Assembly (NCBI GenBank): GCA_040755835.1
Contig: JBFMAB010000012.1
Span: forward strand, 62,001 to 126,000
Length of the DNA stretch: 64,000 bases
Reading direction: 5' to 3'
Source of the DNA: JADLDB01 sp040755835
GTDB lineage: Bacteria > Myxococcota > Myxococcia > Myxococcales > Myxococcaceae
Shown here: positions 55,251-63,623 of the stretch, piece by piece
Layout: each line of letters starts with the position of its first letter
Numbering within the stretch: position 1 is the stretch's first letter
Position numbers and translations under genes: made by a program
Notes under the pieces: model-generated
Told to the model about the DNA's origin: nothing
Database searches by the model: none
What the model saw: the letters and a program-made list of their open reading frames with translations, nothing else

Positions 55251-56828
55251 ATGCGCTCGTCGTTGACGCTGCAGCGCTCCCTGTACCAGCACCAGCAGAA
55301 ACAGATCGCCGCTCGCGTCCAGGGCGCGTCCCCGGCCTTCCGGGCGTACGAGGCGCGCTACCGCCGCGCCACCCGCTCCTACCGCCGCGTCATCGAACTC
55401 GACGAGGTGCACCGCCGCATCGCCTTGGCGGACGTGGTCCACGTCGGGGACTACCACACGCTGCGCCTCGCCCAGCAGACGTACCTCGAGCTCGTGCGCC
55501 ACGCGCTGTCCGGTCGCCGCCGCGTCGTGCTGGCGCTGGAGTTCGTCGAAGGTCGGCACCAGGCCACGCTGGACGCCTTCCTCGCGGGTCGGCTGAAGAG
55601 CCGGACCTTCCTCGAGCGCATCGGCCACCCGTACCGCGGGCCGTTCGACATCTGGCCGGGCTTCGAGCCGATCCTGGAGCTTGCGCGGCGGCACCACCTC
55701 GAGGTCGTGGCGATCGATCGCCGGGCGACCGGCCCCCGGTCGCTGTCCGTGCGCGACGAGTACGCAGCGCAGCGGATCGCGAAGGCCGCCCGCGCTGCCG
55801 ACCGCCCGTTGGTGCTGTCGCTGATCGGCCAGTTCCACGTCGCGCCCGGCCACCTCCCCCGCGCCGTCGAGCGGGAGCTGGGCCGTGGGGCGGTGAAGCA
55901 GCTCGTCGTGTACCAGAACGCCGAGGGCGCCTGGTGGCGGCTCGCCCGCGCGGGCCTCGCCGAGACGGCGCGCGCGGTGGAGCTGTCGGACGCGGAGCTG
56001 TGCGTCTTCTCGGCCTCGCCCGTCGTCTGCCAGCGCAGCTTCCTCGACTACGTGGAAGCGGAGTCCGGCGACGCGCCCATCGCCGAGCGCGGCCTGGGGC
56101 AGACCTTCCGCCACCTCGCCCGCGACATTGGGCGGCTGACGGGCGTGCGCGTCGGCGCGGCGCTGGACGACGTGGCGGTGCTGACGGCGGCCGACCTGGG
56201 CGCCCTCGAGCAGCTCAAGGCTCGCGGGCGCTTCACCTCGTCGGAGCTGGCGCACCTGCGCCGGCACGTCTTGGGCCGCGAGAGCGCGTGGATCCCCCGG
56301 GCGAAGGCCGCGTGGCTGGCCAGCCTGTCGCTGAACCACGCCGCCGAGGAGGCCGCCCACTGCGTGCGCTACCTCGCCGTCGGCGACGCGATGGCGCGGG
56401 AACGCCCGCGGGACGAGGCCTTCTGGGCGCGCTGCCTCGAGGAGGCGCTGGGCTTCTTCGGCAGCCGGCTCGTCAACCCGGCGCGCCGGTGCACCTCGCT
56501 CGAGGAGTGGGCCCACACCTTCAAGTCCGGCGGCGCCGGCGAGGCGCAGCGCGTGGCCGCCTTCGTGCTCGCCCTCGCCTCGGCCCTCCCCGGGGACGAA
56601 CGCACCAGCCGGCGGCTCCTGCCGCTCGCGCCGCTGTCGCTCTTCAACGGCGTCAGCCACGCGCTGGGCTACCTGCTCGGCGACGCGCTCGCGAAGGCCT
56701 TCTCCCGCGGCGAGGTGTCCCGGCAGGAGGTCCGCGCGCTCTTCGAGGATCGCTTCGACGAGCCGCACGCCACCTTCCGCGCCTGGATGCGCCGCCTCGC
56801 GCCCTCCGCCGTACGACGCGCTGCGTGA
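55251..56828 (+). CDS. ChaN-like (haem-binding uptake/Tiki superfamily) protein with an extra C-terminal domain
   Basis: The first about 260 residues match the ChaN-type fold (Cofac_haem_bdg): ADVVHVGDYHTLRLAQQTY, LALEFVEGRHQATLDAFL and LIGQFHVAPGHLPR, with His residues in the usual places. ChaN binds haem or resembles Tiki-type metalloproteases. The other about 260 residues are helical, not recognised, and include a hydrophobic SLFNGVSHALGYLLGDAL. No signal peptide was seen. The ATG at 55251 was preferred over GTG 55230 and ATG 55179. It diverges from the TonB receptor, so a shared uptake role is possible. Confidence 0.75.
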   Translation: MRSSLTLQRSLYQHQQKQIAARVQGASPAFRAYEARYRRATRSYRRVIELDEVHRRIALADVVHVGDYHTLRLAQQTYLELVRHALSGRRRVVLALEFVEGRHQATLDAFLAGRLKSRTFLERIGHPYRGPFDIWPGFEPILELARRHHLEVVAIDRRATGPRSLSVRDEYAAQRIAKAARAADRPLVLSLIGQFHVAPGHLPRAVERELGRGAVKQLVVYQNAEGAWWRLARAGLAETARAVELSDAELCVFSASPVVCQRSFLDYVEAESGDAPIAERGLGQTFRHLARDIGRLTGVRVGAALDDVAVLTAADLGALEQLKARGRFTSSELAHLRRHVLGRESAWIPRAKAAWLASLSLNHAAEEAAHCVRYLAVGDAMARERPRDEAFWARCLEEALGFFGSRLVNPARRCTSLEEWAHTFKSGGAGEAQRVAAFVLALASALPGDERTSRRLLPLAPLSLFNGVSHALGYLLGDALAKAFSRGEVSRQEVRALFEDRFDEPHATFRAWMRRLAPSAVRRAA

Positions 56829-56904
56829 GCGCGCGGTGTCGGCGTGACACCGACAAACCATTTCGTCCTTGGTTCTCAGGGGCTTCCTTGCGGACAATCG
56901 GCGC

Positions 56905-59445
56905 GTGGCTGGCGACGCCCTCACCACGCGAGAGCCGTTCGTGCCGGGGCAGCTGCGGCAGGAGTTCGGCCCCATCGGCCGGGCGCTGGCGGATCACTAC
57001 TTCGAGCCGGTGCGCTTCCCGCAGTCGTCGATCGATCAGCTCAAGTCGCTGAGCCACCAGGGCTTCGTGGTCCACGTGATGCGGACCACCGCGTGGATCA
57101 ACTACCTGTACCTCGACTGGGCCATGGTGCGGCACGGGCTACCGCCGGTGCGCGCGGTGGTGAACCTGCGGCGGTGGTTCACCCGCCCCTTCACGCTGGC
57201 GGCGCAGCGCGGCGAGTTCGACGTGCGCTTCACCTACGCGCGGCGCCAGGGCGGCAGCGGGCTCGTCTTCCTGCGCGAGAGCGCCTTCAACACGGCGCGC
57301 GGCCGGGAGACGCGGGAAGATCCCTTCCCGGCGCTGGTCGCGCTGGCGAAGAGCTGGGACAGGCCGCTGTTCCTCGTGCCGGAGCTGCTGCTCTGGGAGA
57401 AGTGGCAGCAGAAGGTCACGCCGAGCGTCTTCGATCGCATCTTCGGCAGCCCCGAGGCGCCCGGCTTCCTGCACTCGGTGGGCACCTTCATGCGGAACTT
57501 CCGGCGCGCGCAGCTGCGCGTCGGCGAGCCGATCAACCTCAAGCGCTTCATCGAGGAGTCCGAGGGCGCCGACACCGCGGTGATCGCCCGCAAGGTACGC
57601 AGCGCGCTCAGCCACCACCTGTCGCGGGAGACGCGCGCCGTCTTCGGCCCGCCCCGCAAGCCGGTCGATCGCCTCATCGAGGAGGCGATGCGCGACCGCG
57701 TCTTCCAGCAGGCGGTGGCGGAGGTGGCCCGACAGAAGGGCCGCTCGCCGTCCAGCGTCGAGCGGGAGGCGCGCCGGAACTTCAACGCGATCGCCGCGCG
57801 CTACAGCCCGACGGTGGTGGGCTTCGCCGCGCCAGCGCTTCACCTGATCTTCAACCGCATCTACGACGGCGTGGAGGTGGACGAGGCGGGGCTCGAGCGC
57901 GCGATGCGCGCGGCGGCGAAGGCGCCGGTGGTGATCACCCCGAGCCACAAGAGCCACATCGACTACCTGATCATGAGCTACGTGCTCTGGCAGCGGGGGT
58001 ACACCGTGCCGCTCGTGGCCGCGGGCGCCAACCTGTCCTTCTTCCCCCTGGGGCCCTTCCTGCGGCGCGGGGGCGCGTTCTTCCTCCGGCGCAGCTTCAA
58101 GGGCGATCCGCTGTACCAGGCCACCTTCAAGGCGTACCTGAAGAAGCTGGTGCACGACGGCATTCACCACGAGTTCTTCCCCGAAGGCGGCCGCAGCCGC
58201 ACCGGGAAGCTGCTGCAGCCGAAGCTGGGCATGTTCACCTGGCTCGTCGACGCGGTGCTCGAGGGCGCACGCAACGACCTGCTCTTCGTTCCGGCGGCGA
58301 TCGACTACGAGAAGGTGGTCGAGGGCGGCAGCTACAGCGCCGAGCTCAAGGGCGGCGAGAAGAAGCCGGAGGATCTCAAGGCGCTGCTCACCGCGCCGAA
58401 GGTGCTGACCGAGAACTATGGGCGCATCTACCTGACTTTCGACGAGCCCGTCTCCCTCGCCGAGCTGATGAAGGAGCGCCACGTCGAGCCGGCGACGACC
58501 ACGGAGGAGCAGAAGAAGGGCCTCGTTCGCGCGCTCGGGCACCGGGTGATGTACGGCATCAGCCGTGTGTCCACGGTGACGCCCCACGCGCTGCTCGCGT
58601 CCGCCCTGCTCGCCCACCGCCGCCGTGGCGTGTCGGTCCGGGAGCTGACCGATCGCATCGTGCTGCTCCGCCGCATCGCGGGCGATCTCGGCGCCCCGCT
58701 GTCGCGGCAGCTCGAGAACGCGCCGTCGTCACCCATCGTGCTGGGCGCGATCTCCGACGCGATGCACATGTTCGCGTCCGAGGGCTTCGTGCGCATCGTC
58801 GAGGCGCGCGGCGAGCCGATCTACCAGGTGGAGGACGAGCGCCGCAGCGAGCTGTCCTTCTACAAGAACACGCTCATCAACCTGGTGGCGGGCCGCACGA
58901 TCGTCTGCGCGGCGCTGCTTGCCAACGAGAGCGAGTCGGCGCTCGAGGTGGTCCGCGAGCGCGCGCTGTTCCTCTCGCGACTGTTCAAGTTCGAGTTCCT
59001 CTACCCGGTGGGCAAGACGTTCGAGCACATCTTCGACGAGACGCTCGAGCACCTGCTGACGCTCAGCCTCGTGATCGTCGACAACGGCCACGTGCGGCTC
59101 GCGCCGGAGGCCCACGCTCGTCCGCTGGTCCAGTTCCTGGCCGACCTGCTGCGGGATCTCCTCGAGTCGTACCTGCTGGCCGCGCGCACCGTCGCTGAGG
59201 TCACCGGGGCGGGCCTCGACAGGAAGGACTTCCTGAAGCGCGCGCTGGAGGCCGGGCGCGCCGACTACCTCGCCGGGACGATCACCGCCGCGGAGGCGCT
59301 GTCCCGCCCCACCCTCGAGAACGCGCTCTCGTACCTCCTCGACAAGGGCTACCTCGTCGAGCAGGAGAAGAAGCTCCGCCCCGGCTCGCGCCCCGCTTCC
59401 GAAATCGTCGAACGCATTCGTCCCTTTGTCCCGGAGACCAGGTGA
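56905..59445 (+). CDS. plsB: Glycerol-3-phosphate acyltransferase PlsB
   Basis: This 846-residue inner-membrane-associated enzyme makes lysophosphatidic acid. The HX4D catalytic motif is SHKSHIDYL (His348, Asp353), followed by FFPEGGRSRTGK (acyl/G3P-binding) and PAAIDYEK. A long N-terminal extension and C-terminal helical domain match PlsB rather than short PlsC. The start was placed at GTG 56905; a TTG at 56869 would add 12 residues. Neither has a clear ribosome site. Its stop overlaps the next GTG (GTGA). Confidence 0.9.
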   Translation: MAGDALTTREPFVPGQLRQEFGPIGRALADHYFEPVRFPQSSIDQLKSLSHQGFVVHVMRTTAWINYLYLDWAMVRHGLPPVRAVVNLRRWFTRPFTLAAQRGEFDVRFTYARRQGGSGLVFLRESAFNTARGRETREDPFPALVALAKSWDRPLFLVPELLLWEKWQQKVTPSVFDRIFGSPEAPGFLHSVGTFMRNFRRAQLRVGEPINLKRFIEESEGADTAVIARKVRSALSHHLSRETRAVFGPPRKPVDRLIEEAMRDRVFQQAVAEVARQKGRSPSSVEREARRNFNAIAARYSPTVVGFAAPALHLIFNRIYDGVEVDEAGLERAMRAAAKAPVVITPSHKSHIDYLIMSYVLWQRGYTVPLVAAGANLSFFPLGPFLRRGGAFFLRRSFKGDPLYQATFKAYLKKLVHDGIHHEFFPEGGRSRTGKLLQPKLGMFTWLVDAVLEGARNDLLFVPAAIDYEKVVEGGSYSAELKGGEKKPEDLKALLTAPKVLTENYGRIYLTFDEPVSLAELMKERHVEPATTTEEQKKGLVRALGHRVMYGISRVSTVTPHALLASALLAHRRRGVSVRELTDRIVLLRRIAGDLGAPLSRQLENAPSSPIVLGAISDAMHMFASEGFVRIVEARGEPIYQVEDERRSELSFYKNTLINLVAGRTIVCAALLANESESALEVVRERALFLSRLFKFEFLYPVGKTFEHIFDETLEHLLTLSLVIVDNGHVRLAPEAHARPLVQFLADLLRDLLESYLLAARTVAEVTGAGLDRKDFLKRALEAGRADYLAGTITAAEALSRPTLENALSYLLDKGYLVEQEKKLRPGSRPASEIVERIRPFVPETR

Positions 59446-60605
59446 ACCGCTCAGTCGCCCTTGCCGCCCTCGCCGTCCTCCTCGCCGCGCCCGCGCTCGG
59501 CCAGGACTTCGAGCTCGACTTGTCGGAAGAGAAGCCCCCGAAGCCCCCGCTGGAGCTGCGCCCCACGCTGGCGGTGCTGTCGGTGACCGCGGCCGACAAG
59601 GAGGACGTCAGCGCCGGCCGCGCGAAGCAGCTCGAGGCGGAGTTGCTCAAGCAGCTGGCGCAGGGCGACGACTTCCAGACGGTGATGGAGCCGTCGCTGG
59701 TGGCGAAGACCCTCGAGGGCGACGCTGGCAAGGCGCTCGGCTGCGACGATTGGGGCTGCTTCGAGGCTCTCGCGAAGCAACTGAAGGTGCACCGCGTGGT
59801 GCGCGTGACGGTCGCGAAGGCGGGTCCTGGCAGCACGGTGACGATCCTCGGGTACGATCCCGGCTTCAGCGAGCTGCTCACGCTCGAGCAGGACTCCGGC
59901 GAGAAGGCCGAGCGCACCTTCCTCGGTGTGTCGGGCAAGAGCCAGGCGCAGAAGGACCGCGAGTTCATCAAGAAGATCTCCGGCTTCCTCAAGTCGTCCA
60001 TGGCGAAGCTGGCGACGCCGAACGGGAAGATCTCCGTGGACTCGCCCGAGGCCAGCGCGGCCGCCACCATCGACGGTGTGGAGGCGGGCATCGGCAGCTT
60101 CGAGGCGATCGTCCAGCGGGGAAACCACGTGGTGAAGGTGGCGGTCGCCGGCTTCGAGCCGTTCGAAGAGACGGTGAAGGTGGAGCCGCTGCAGACCGCC
60201 ACCGTGAAGGTGACGTTGAAGGCGAAGGCGCTCGAGGCGCCGCCCCCGGTCGGGGTGAAGCAGGAGGCGGCGGGCACGCCGCTGTACCAGCGCCCCGGCC
60301 TCTACGTGGCGATCGCCGGCGCGGCCGCGATCGGCGTCGGCGTGGCCTTCGGACAGCTGGCGATGGCGACGCAGAACAAGGTGAACGCCGGTGGCGACCC
60401 GGTCGACGTCACCCGCAGCGCCGCCAAGTCGGCGCCGACGCAGGCGCTGCTCGCGAACATCTTCGTCGGGGTGGGCGCGGCGGCGATCGTCGGCGGCAGC
60501 GTGTGGCTCTTCCTCACGCCGACCGCGAGCGCGGCCACCGTGGAACCCGGTGAGGCGCCGGCCACCGCCACGGGGGCCATGCTGGGCCTCGGAGGGACGT
60601 TCTAG
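59442..60605 (+). CDS. Secreted PEGA-domain protein with two C-terminal membrane helices
   Basis: This 387-residue protein has a signal peptide (ending ALG), a folded region with two Cys (LGCDDWGCFEAL), a PEGA domain (about 195-260; ISVDSPEASAAATIDG, HVVKVAVAGFEPFEE) and two hydrophobic helices near the C-terminus (about 285-308 and 340-360). PEGA domains are common in surface-associated proteins of myxobacteria. It begins with GTG overlapping the plsB stop. It may be anchored in the membrane with PEGA in the periplasm. Function unknown. Confidence 0.8.
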   Translation: MNRSVALAALAVLLAAPALGQDFELDLSEEKPPKPPLELRPTLAVLSVTAADKEDVSAGRAKQLEAELLKQLAQGDDFQTVMEPSLVAKTLEGDAGKALGCDDWGCFEALAKQLKVHRVVRVTVAKAGPGSTVTILGYDPGFSELLTLEQDSGEKAERTFLGVSGKSQAQKDREFIKKISGFLKSSMAKLATPNGKISVDSPEASAAATIDGVEAGIGSFEAIVQRGNHVVKVAVAGFEPFEETVKVEPLQTATVKVTLKAKALEAPPPVGVKQEAAGTPLYQRPGLYVAIAGAAAIGVGVAFGQLAMATQNKVNAGGDPVDVTRSAAKSAPTQALLANIFVGVGAAAIVGGSVWLFLTPTASAATVEPGEAPATATGAMLGLGGTF

Positions 60606-60607
60606 CG

Positions 60608-61702
60608 ATGGCGGGACACCGCACGCTGCGCTTCGTGCTCACGGCGGGCGTGCTGCTGGGCGTGGCGTGCCGCGTCACGTTCACCGACGACGTCCGCTAC
60701 ACCTGCACGTCCGACGGCGACTGCGGCGGCGACGGCTACGTGTGCACCGCGCGGTCAGGTGGCGCCGGCGCGTGTTGCCTGCCGTCAGGCGGGGAGGTGT
60801 GCGGCGACGGCAAAGACAACGACTGCGACGGGCTCGTCGACGGCGCGGACACCTGGCCGCAGGAGGTCTGCAACGAGCTGGACGACGACTGCGACGGGCA
60901 GATCGACGAGGGGTTCGACCTCCTCGGCGACCCGAACAACTGCGGCACGTGCGGCCGCCTCTGCGACGCGCGGCAGGTCTGCGTCGCCGGCGCCTGCGTC
61001 ACGCCCGGCGAGGCCAACTGCGACAACGGCGTCGACGACGACACCAACGGCAAGACGGACTGCGCGGATCCCGGCTGCAACCTGTCCTCGTGCGGGCCGG
61101 GGTGCCAGTGCCAGGCGCTCCAGAGGGCCGAGCGGAACTGCAACGACGGCGCCGACAACGACGCCGACGGACAGGCGGACTGCGCCGACAGCAACTGCGC
61201 CGGCGCGGGCTGCTTCGACGGCGGGTGCGTGTGCGCCAACCTGAAGCCCACCGAGACCGGCTGCGCCGACTCGGCGGACAACGACCAGGACACGGCCACC
61301 GACTGCGCTGACCCGGACTGCGAAGGAAAGGCCTGTCAGGCGGGCACCACGCGCACCTGCGCCGCGTCGGCGTGCCAGTGCAACGGCGGCGCCCCGGTGG
61401 ACGAGGGGCCCTCGGGTGGCCTGTGCCGCGACCGCGTGGACAACGACTGCGACGGGCTCCTCGACTGCGCCGAAGCCAACTGCGACATGGCGTCCTGCAA
61501 CCCCGACGGCGGCGCGGGTTGCCGCTGCGCCATGGGCATGGCCAGCGAGACGACCTGCGACGATCGTCAGGACAACGACGGCGACGGGAAGACCGACTGC
61601 GCCGACTCCGCCGACTGTCCGCAGGGCACGGCGTGCACGTACCTGAATATGGGCGGACAGGTGAAGCCGGGCACGTGCAACGCCGCGAAGCTCTGCCAGT
61701 GA
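60608..61702 (+). CDS. Cys/Asp-rich lipoprotein with seven putative metal-binding repeats
   Basis: This 364-residue lipoprotein (lipobox GVAC) contains about seven copies of a motif of the type DNDxDGxxDCADxxC (examples NDCDGLVDGAD, DDDCDGQIDEG, NDADGQADCADSNC, NDGDGKTDCADSADC). Alternating Asp/Asn resembles Ca-binding EF-hand-like loops of the MopE/VCBS-type and the paired Cys suggest disulfides. Such proteins are abundant in Myxococcota and bind copper or calcium at the surface. The start at 60608 is 2 nt after the PEGA gene. The 150-nt gap after it has nothing notable beyond a small CCGC-TGAA-GCGG hairpin at 61711-61722. Confidence 0.82.
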   Translation: MAGHRTLRFVLTAGVLLGVACRVTFTDDVRYTCTSDGDCGGDGYVCTARSGGAGACCLPSGGEVCGDGKDNDCDGLVDGADTWPQEVCNELDDDCDGQIDEGFDLLGDPNNCGTCGRLCDARQVCVAGACVTPGEANCDNGVDDDTNGKTDCADPGCNLSSCGPGCQCQALQRAERNCNDGADNDADGQADCADSNCAGAGCFDGGCVCANLKPTETGCADSADNDQDTATDCADPDCEGKACQAGTTRTCAASACQCNGGAPVDEGPSGGLCRDRVDNDCDGLLDCAEANCDMASCNPDGGAGCRCAMGMASETTCDDRQDNDGDGKTDCADSADCPQGTACTYLNMGGQVKPGTCNAAKLCQ

Positions 61703-61852
61703 GTGCCTCACCGCTGAAGCGGAGGCGCAGCCCGAAGCGCCGGGTGTCGACCAGCTCCAGAGCGGTGCGTGACGGCGTCGCCGCGTCGAACCTGCCCTGC
61801 GAGGAGGTCGGCCGCGTTGTGGCGGGGTCGATCACCAGCCATCAGCGCGGCG

Positions 61853-62428
61853 CTACTCGCCAGGCCGAGGGAAGGCGTGAAACGAGGCGCCCTCCCCGCG
61901 CCGCACCTGGGCAATGGCCTCTTCAAAGTACGGCGTGTAGTCACGCCCGCGCACCACGAAGGGCCGGCCGTGGAAGCAGCTCTGGGCGAAGGCCTCCTCG
62001 AGGAGCGTGGCCTGCTGCTCGCAGTTGAGCGCTTCCCACGGTTTCTTCTGCAAAAGCGCCTTCTCGAGGTTGTAGCCGTCGCCGAGGAACTGCGCGTGCA
62101 GTGAGTCGGCGATGTAGGCGTGCCCGCCGTGCTGGAACTGCCACACGTGCGTCGCTTCGTGCACCAGGAGCGCAGGTGGGAGCGGCAGGTAGTCCTTCGG
62201 CAGGAAGATGGTGTTCTCGATGACGAAGGCCCGGGCGCTGAGGTTGAGCAGCCCGCGCACGCCTTCTCGGAGCCGCACGTCGGCCCAGCGGATCGACACC
62301 TCGAAGACCGGCTCGAGGATGCGGCGCTCGAAGTCGTTGAGCGGTCGCTCGGGCGTGCTGCCTGCCCGCGCCACCGCCTGCACCACGCGCGCCGCCACGC
62401 GACCCAGCGGTGACTTCCAGCGGCTCAC
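61853..62428 (-). CDS. HExxH zinc-metallopeptidase-like protein
   Basis: This 191-residue protein has VHEATHVWQFQHGG, an HExxH motif followed by aromatic and His residues, as in DUF4157-type and related zinc proteins. Other segments are AFVIENTIFLPKDYLP and LLEEAFAQSCFHG. No signal peptide is present. A third ligand (Glu or His) is not certain, so activity is unproven. The start is GTG at 62428, overlapping the preceding lipoprotein gene (GTGA). Confidence 0.72.
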   Translation of the reverse strand: MSRWKSPLGRVAARVVQAVARAGSTPERPLNDFERRILEPVFEVSIRWADVRLREGVRGLLNLSARAFVIENTIFLPKDYLPLPPALLVHEATHVWQFQHGGHAYIADSLHAQFLGDGYNLEKALLQKKPWEALNCEQQATLLEEAFAQSCFHGRPFVVRGRDYTPYFEEAIAQVRRGEGASFHAFPRPGE

Positions 62429-63390
62429 CGGCAGCGGCTCTCGTTGAGCTGGACTGGATCGATCAGCTTCTCCGACGCGGTGAAGAAGGTGCGCCCGTCG
62501 GCGGAGTACGCGACCGCCTCGCCCTGCGGCTCGTTGGCGACGGGCACGTCGACGGGCGTCGCCCCGAAGATCCGCTCGAAGTTCGTCTCGCCGGCGGGCA
62601 GCTTCAGCTCGACGAGCCGGTTGTACAGGCGAAGGAGGATCGAGTCGCCGCAGGGGCTCACGTCCGCGGCGGTGAGGCGGCCGTCCACGGCCGTAGGCAC
62701 GGACAGCGTCGTGACGTAGTCGAGGACGTTGACGCCCTGCGCATTGAGCGGCTCGGGGAACCGGTACACCTGGCTGGGGCCCAGGTTCTCCTTGGTGACG
62801 AGGTACAGCCGGCCCGTCACCGGGTGCGCGAAGAGCGACTCCGCGTTGTGCTTCTCGCCGTCGGGGAACTCGTAGGCGAAGCGCTCCCACGCCACGTCCA
62901 CGGTGCCGCCGTCCGGGGGCACCTGCGGCTCCACCACGCGGAACACGGCGTAGTCGGTGCGGACGAAGGCGTTGTCGCCGATGTCGCCCAGCCACACGCA
63001 GGCGCCGGCGTCGCAGGGCCCGAGCGCGATGTCTTCCCAGTCGCGGGCGGTGGCGCCGGACAGCGTGAAGCGCGCCAGCGCGGCGCCGGTGGTGGACAGC
63101 GCGAAGAAGCGCGCCGAGTCGCCCGAATCGTTGTGCGCGTACAGGACGCCGGGCTGCGAGCGGCTGGCGACGAGCCCTGACAGCTCGACCAGCTCCGCGT
63201 CACCGAGCGGCCCGGCCACGCGCGGGTTGCCCCACTGGGCGCAGCACGCGAGGCCGGCGTCTCCCGCGCCCGCGTCGCTCGTCATGAAACCGCCATCGCC
63301 GCCGTCACCCAGCTGCGGAACGAGCGCGATCGCGGGGTGCGTGCAGCCGAGGACCAGGAACGTCGCAGCGAGGGCGAGGACGGGCTTCAC
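62425..63390 (-). CDS. Propeller-like lipoprotein, unknown function
   Basis: This 321-residue lipoprotein (lipobox LVLGC, Cys16) contains repeated beta strands with YAHNDSGDSARFFAL, ATARDWEDIALGP and WLGDIGDNAFVRT, a pattern seen in propeller-type proteins of unknown role in actinobacteria and myxobacteria. Asp-rich segments hint at metal binding. It starts with GTG overlapping the previous small gene (GTGA) and overlaps the metallopeptidase gene downstream. Confidence 0.75.
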   Translation of the reverse strand: MKPVLALAATFLVLGCTHPAIALVPQLGDGGDGGFMTSDAGAGDAGLACCAQWGNPRVAGPLGDAELVELSGLVASRSQPGVLYAHNDSGDSARFFALSTTGAALARFTLSGATARDWEDIALGPCDAGACVWLGDIGDNAFVRTDYAVFRVVEPQVPPDGGTVDVAWERFAYEFPDGEKHNAESLFAHPVTGRLYLVTKENLGPSQVYRFPEPLNAQGVNVLDYVTTLSVPTAVDGRLTAADVSPCGDSILLRLYNRLVELKLPAGETNFERIFGATPVDVPVANEPQGEAVAYSADGRTFFTASEKLIDPVQLNESRCR

Positions 63391-63584
63391 ATCGACGCAT
63401 CATGCACGATGCGCCAGCCTTCCTTCAGCGCCAGGATCAGGATCGCCGTTTCGTCGATCGCGACCCGCTGCAGCCCCGGAGTGAAGATCATCTCCTCGCG
63501 CCCGACGCCAACCTCGCTCGGCCGATCGGCGGCGCCGGCGGCGACCGGGACGAACAGCGCGAGCGCGGTCCACGGCCGGTGCAT
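63387..63584 (-). CDS. Short secreted protein, unknown
   Basis: This 65-residue protein has a signal peptide (about 1-18, ending GAA) and a mature part of about 47 residues ending ALKEGWRIVHDASM, reminiscent of the last strand of NTF2/SnoaL-like folds. It is too short to be a full domain of that type, so it may be a remnant or a small partner. It overlaps the propeller lipoprotein start (GTGA) and lies 39 nt after the DsbD-type gene. Confidence 0.55.
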   Translation of the reverse strand: MHRPWTALALFVPVAAGAADRPSEVGVGREEMIFTPGLQRVAIDETAILILALKEGWRIVHDASM

Positions 63585-63623
63585 GTGCGGCCCTCCGGCG
63601 GGGTTCTCGACCGCCGGGGGGCC

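Noticed and set aside
60780..61640. Regular repeats resembling an array
   Set aside because: They are protein-coding DNDxDGxxDC repeats, variable in spacing and sequence, not a CRISPR array.
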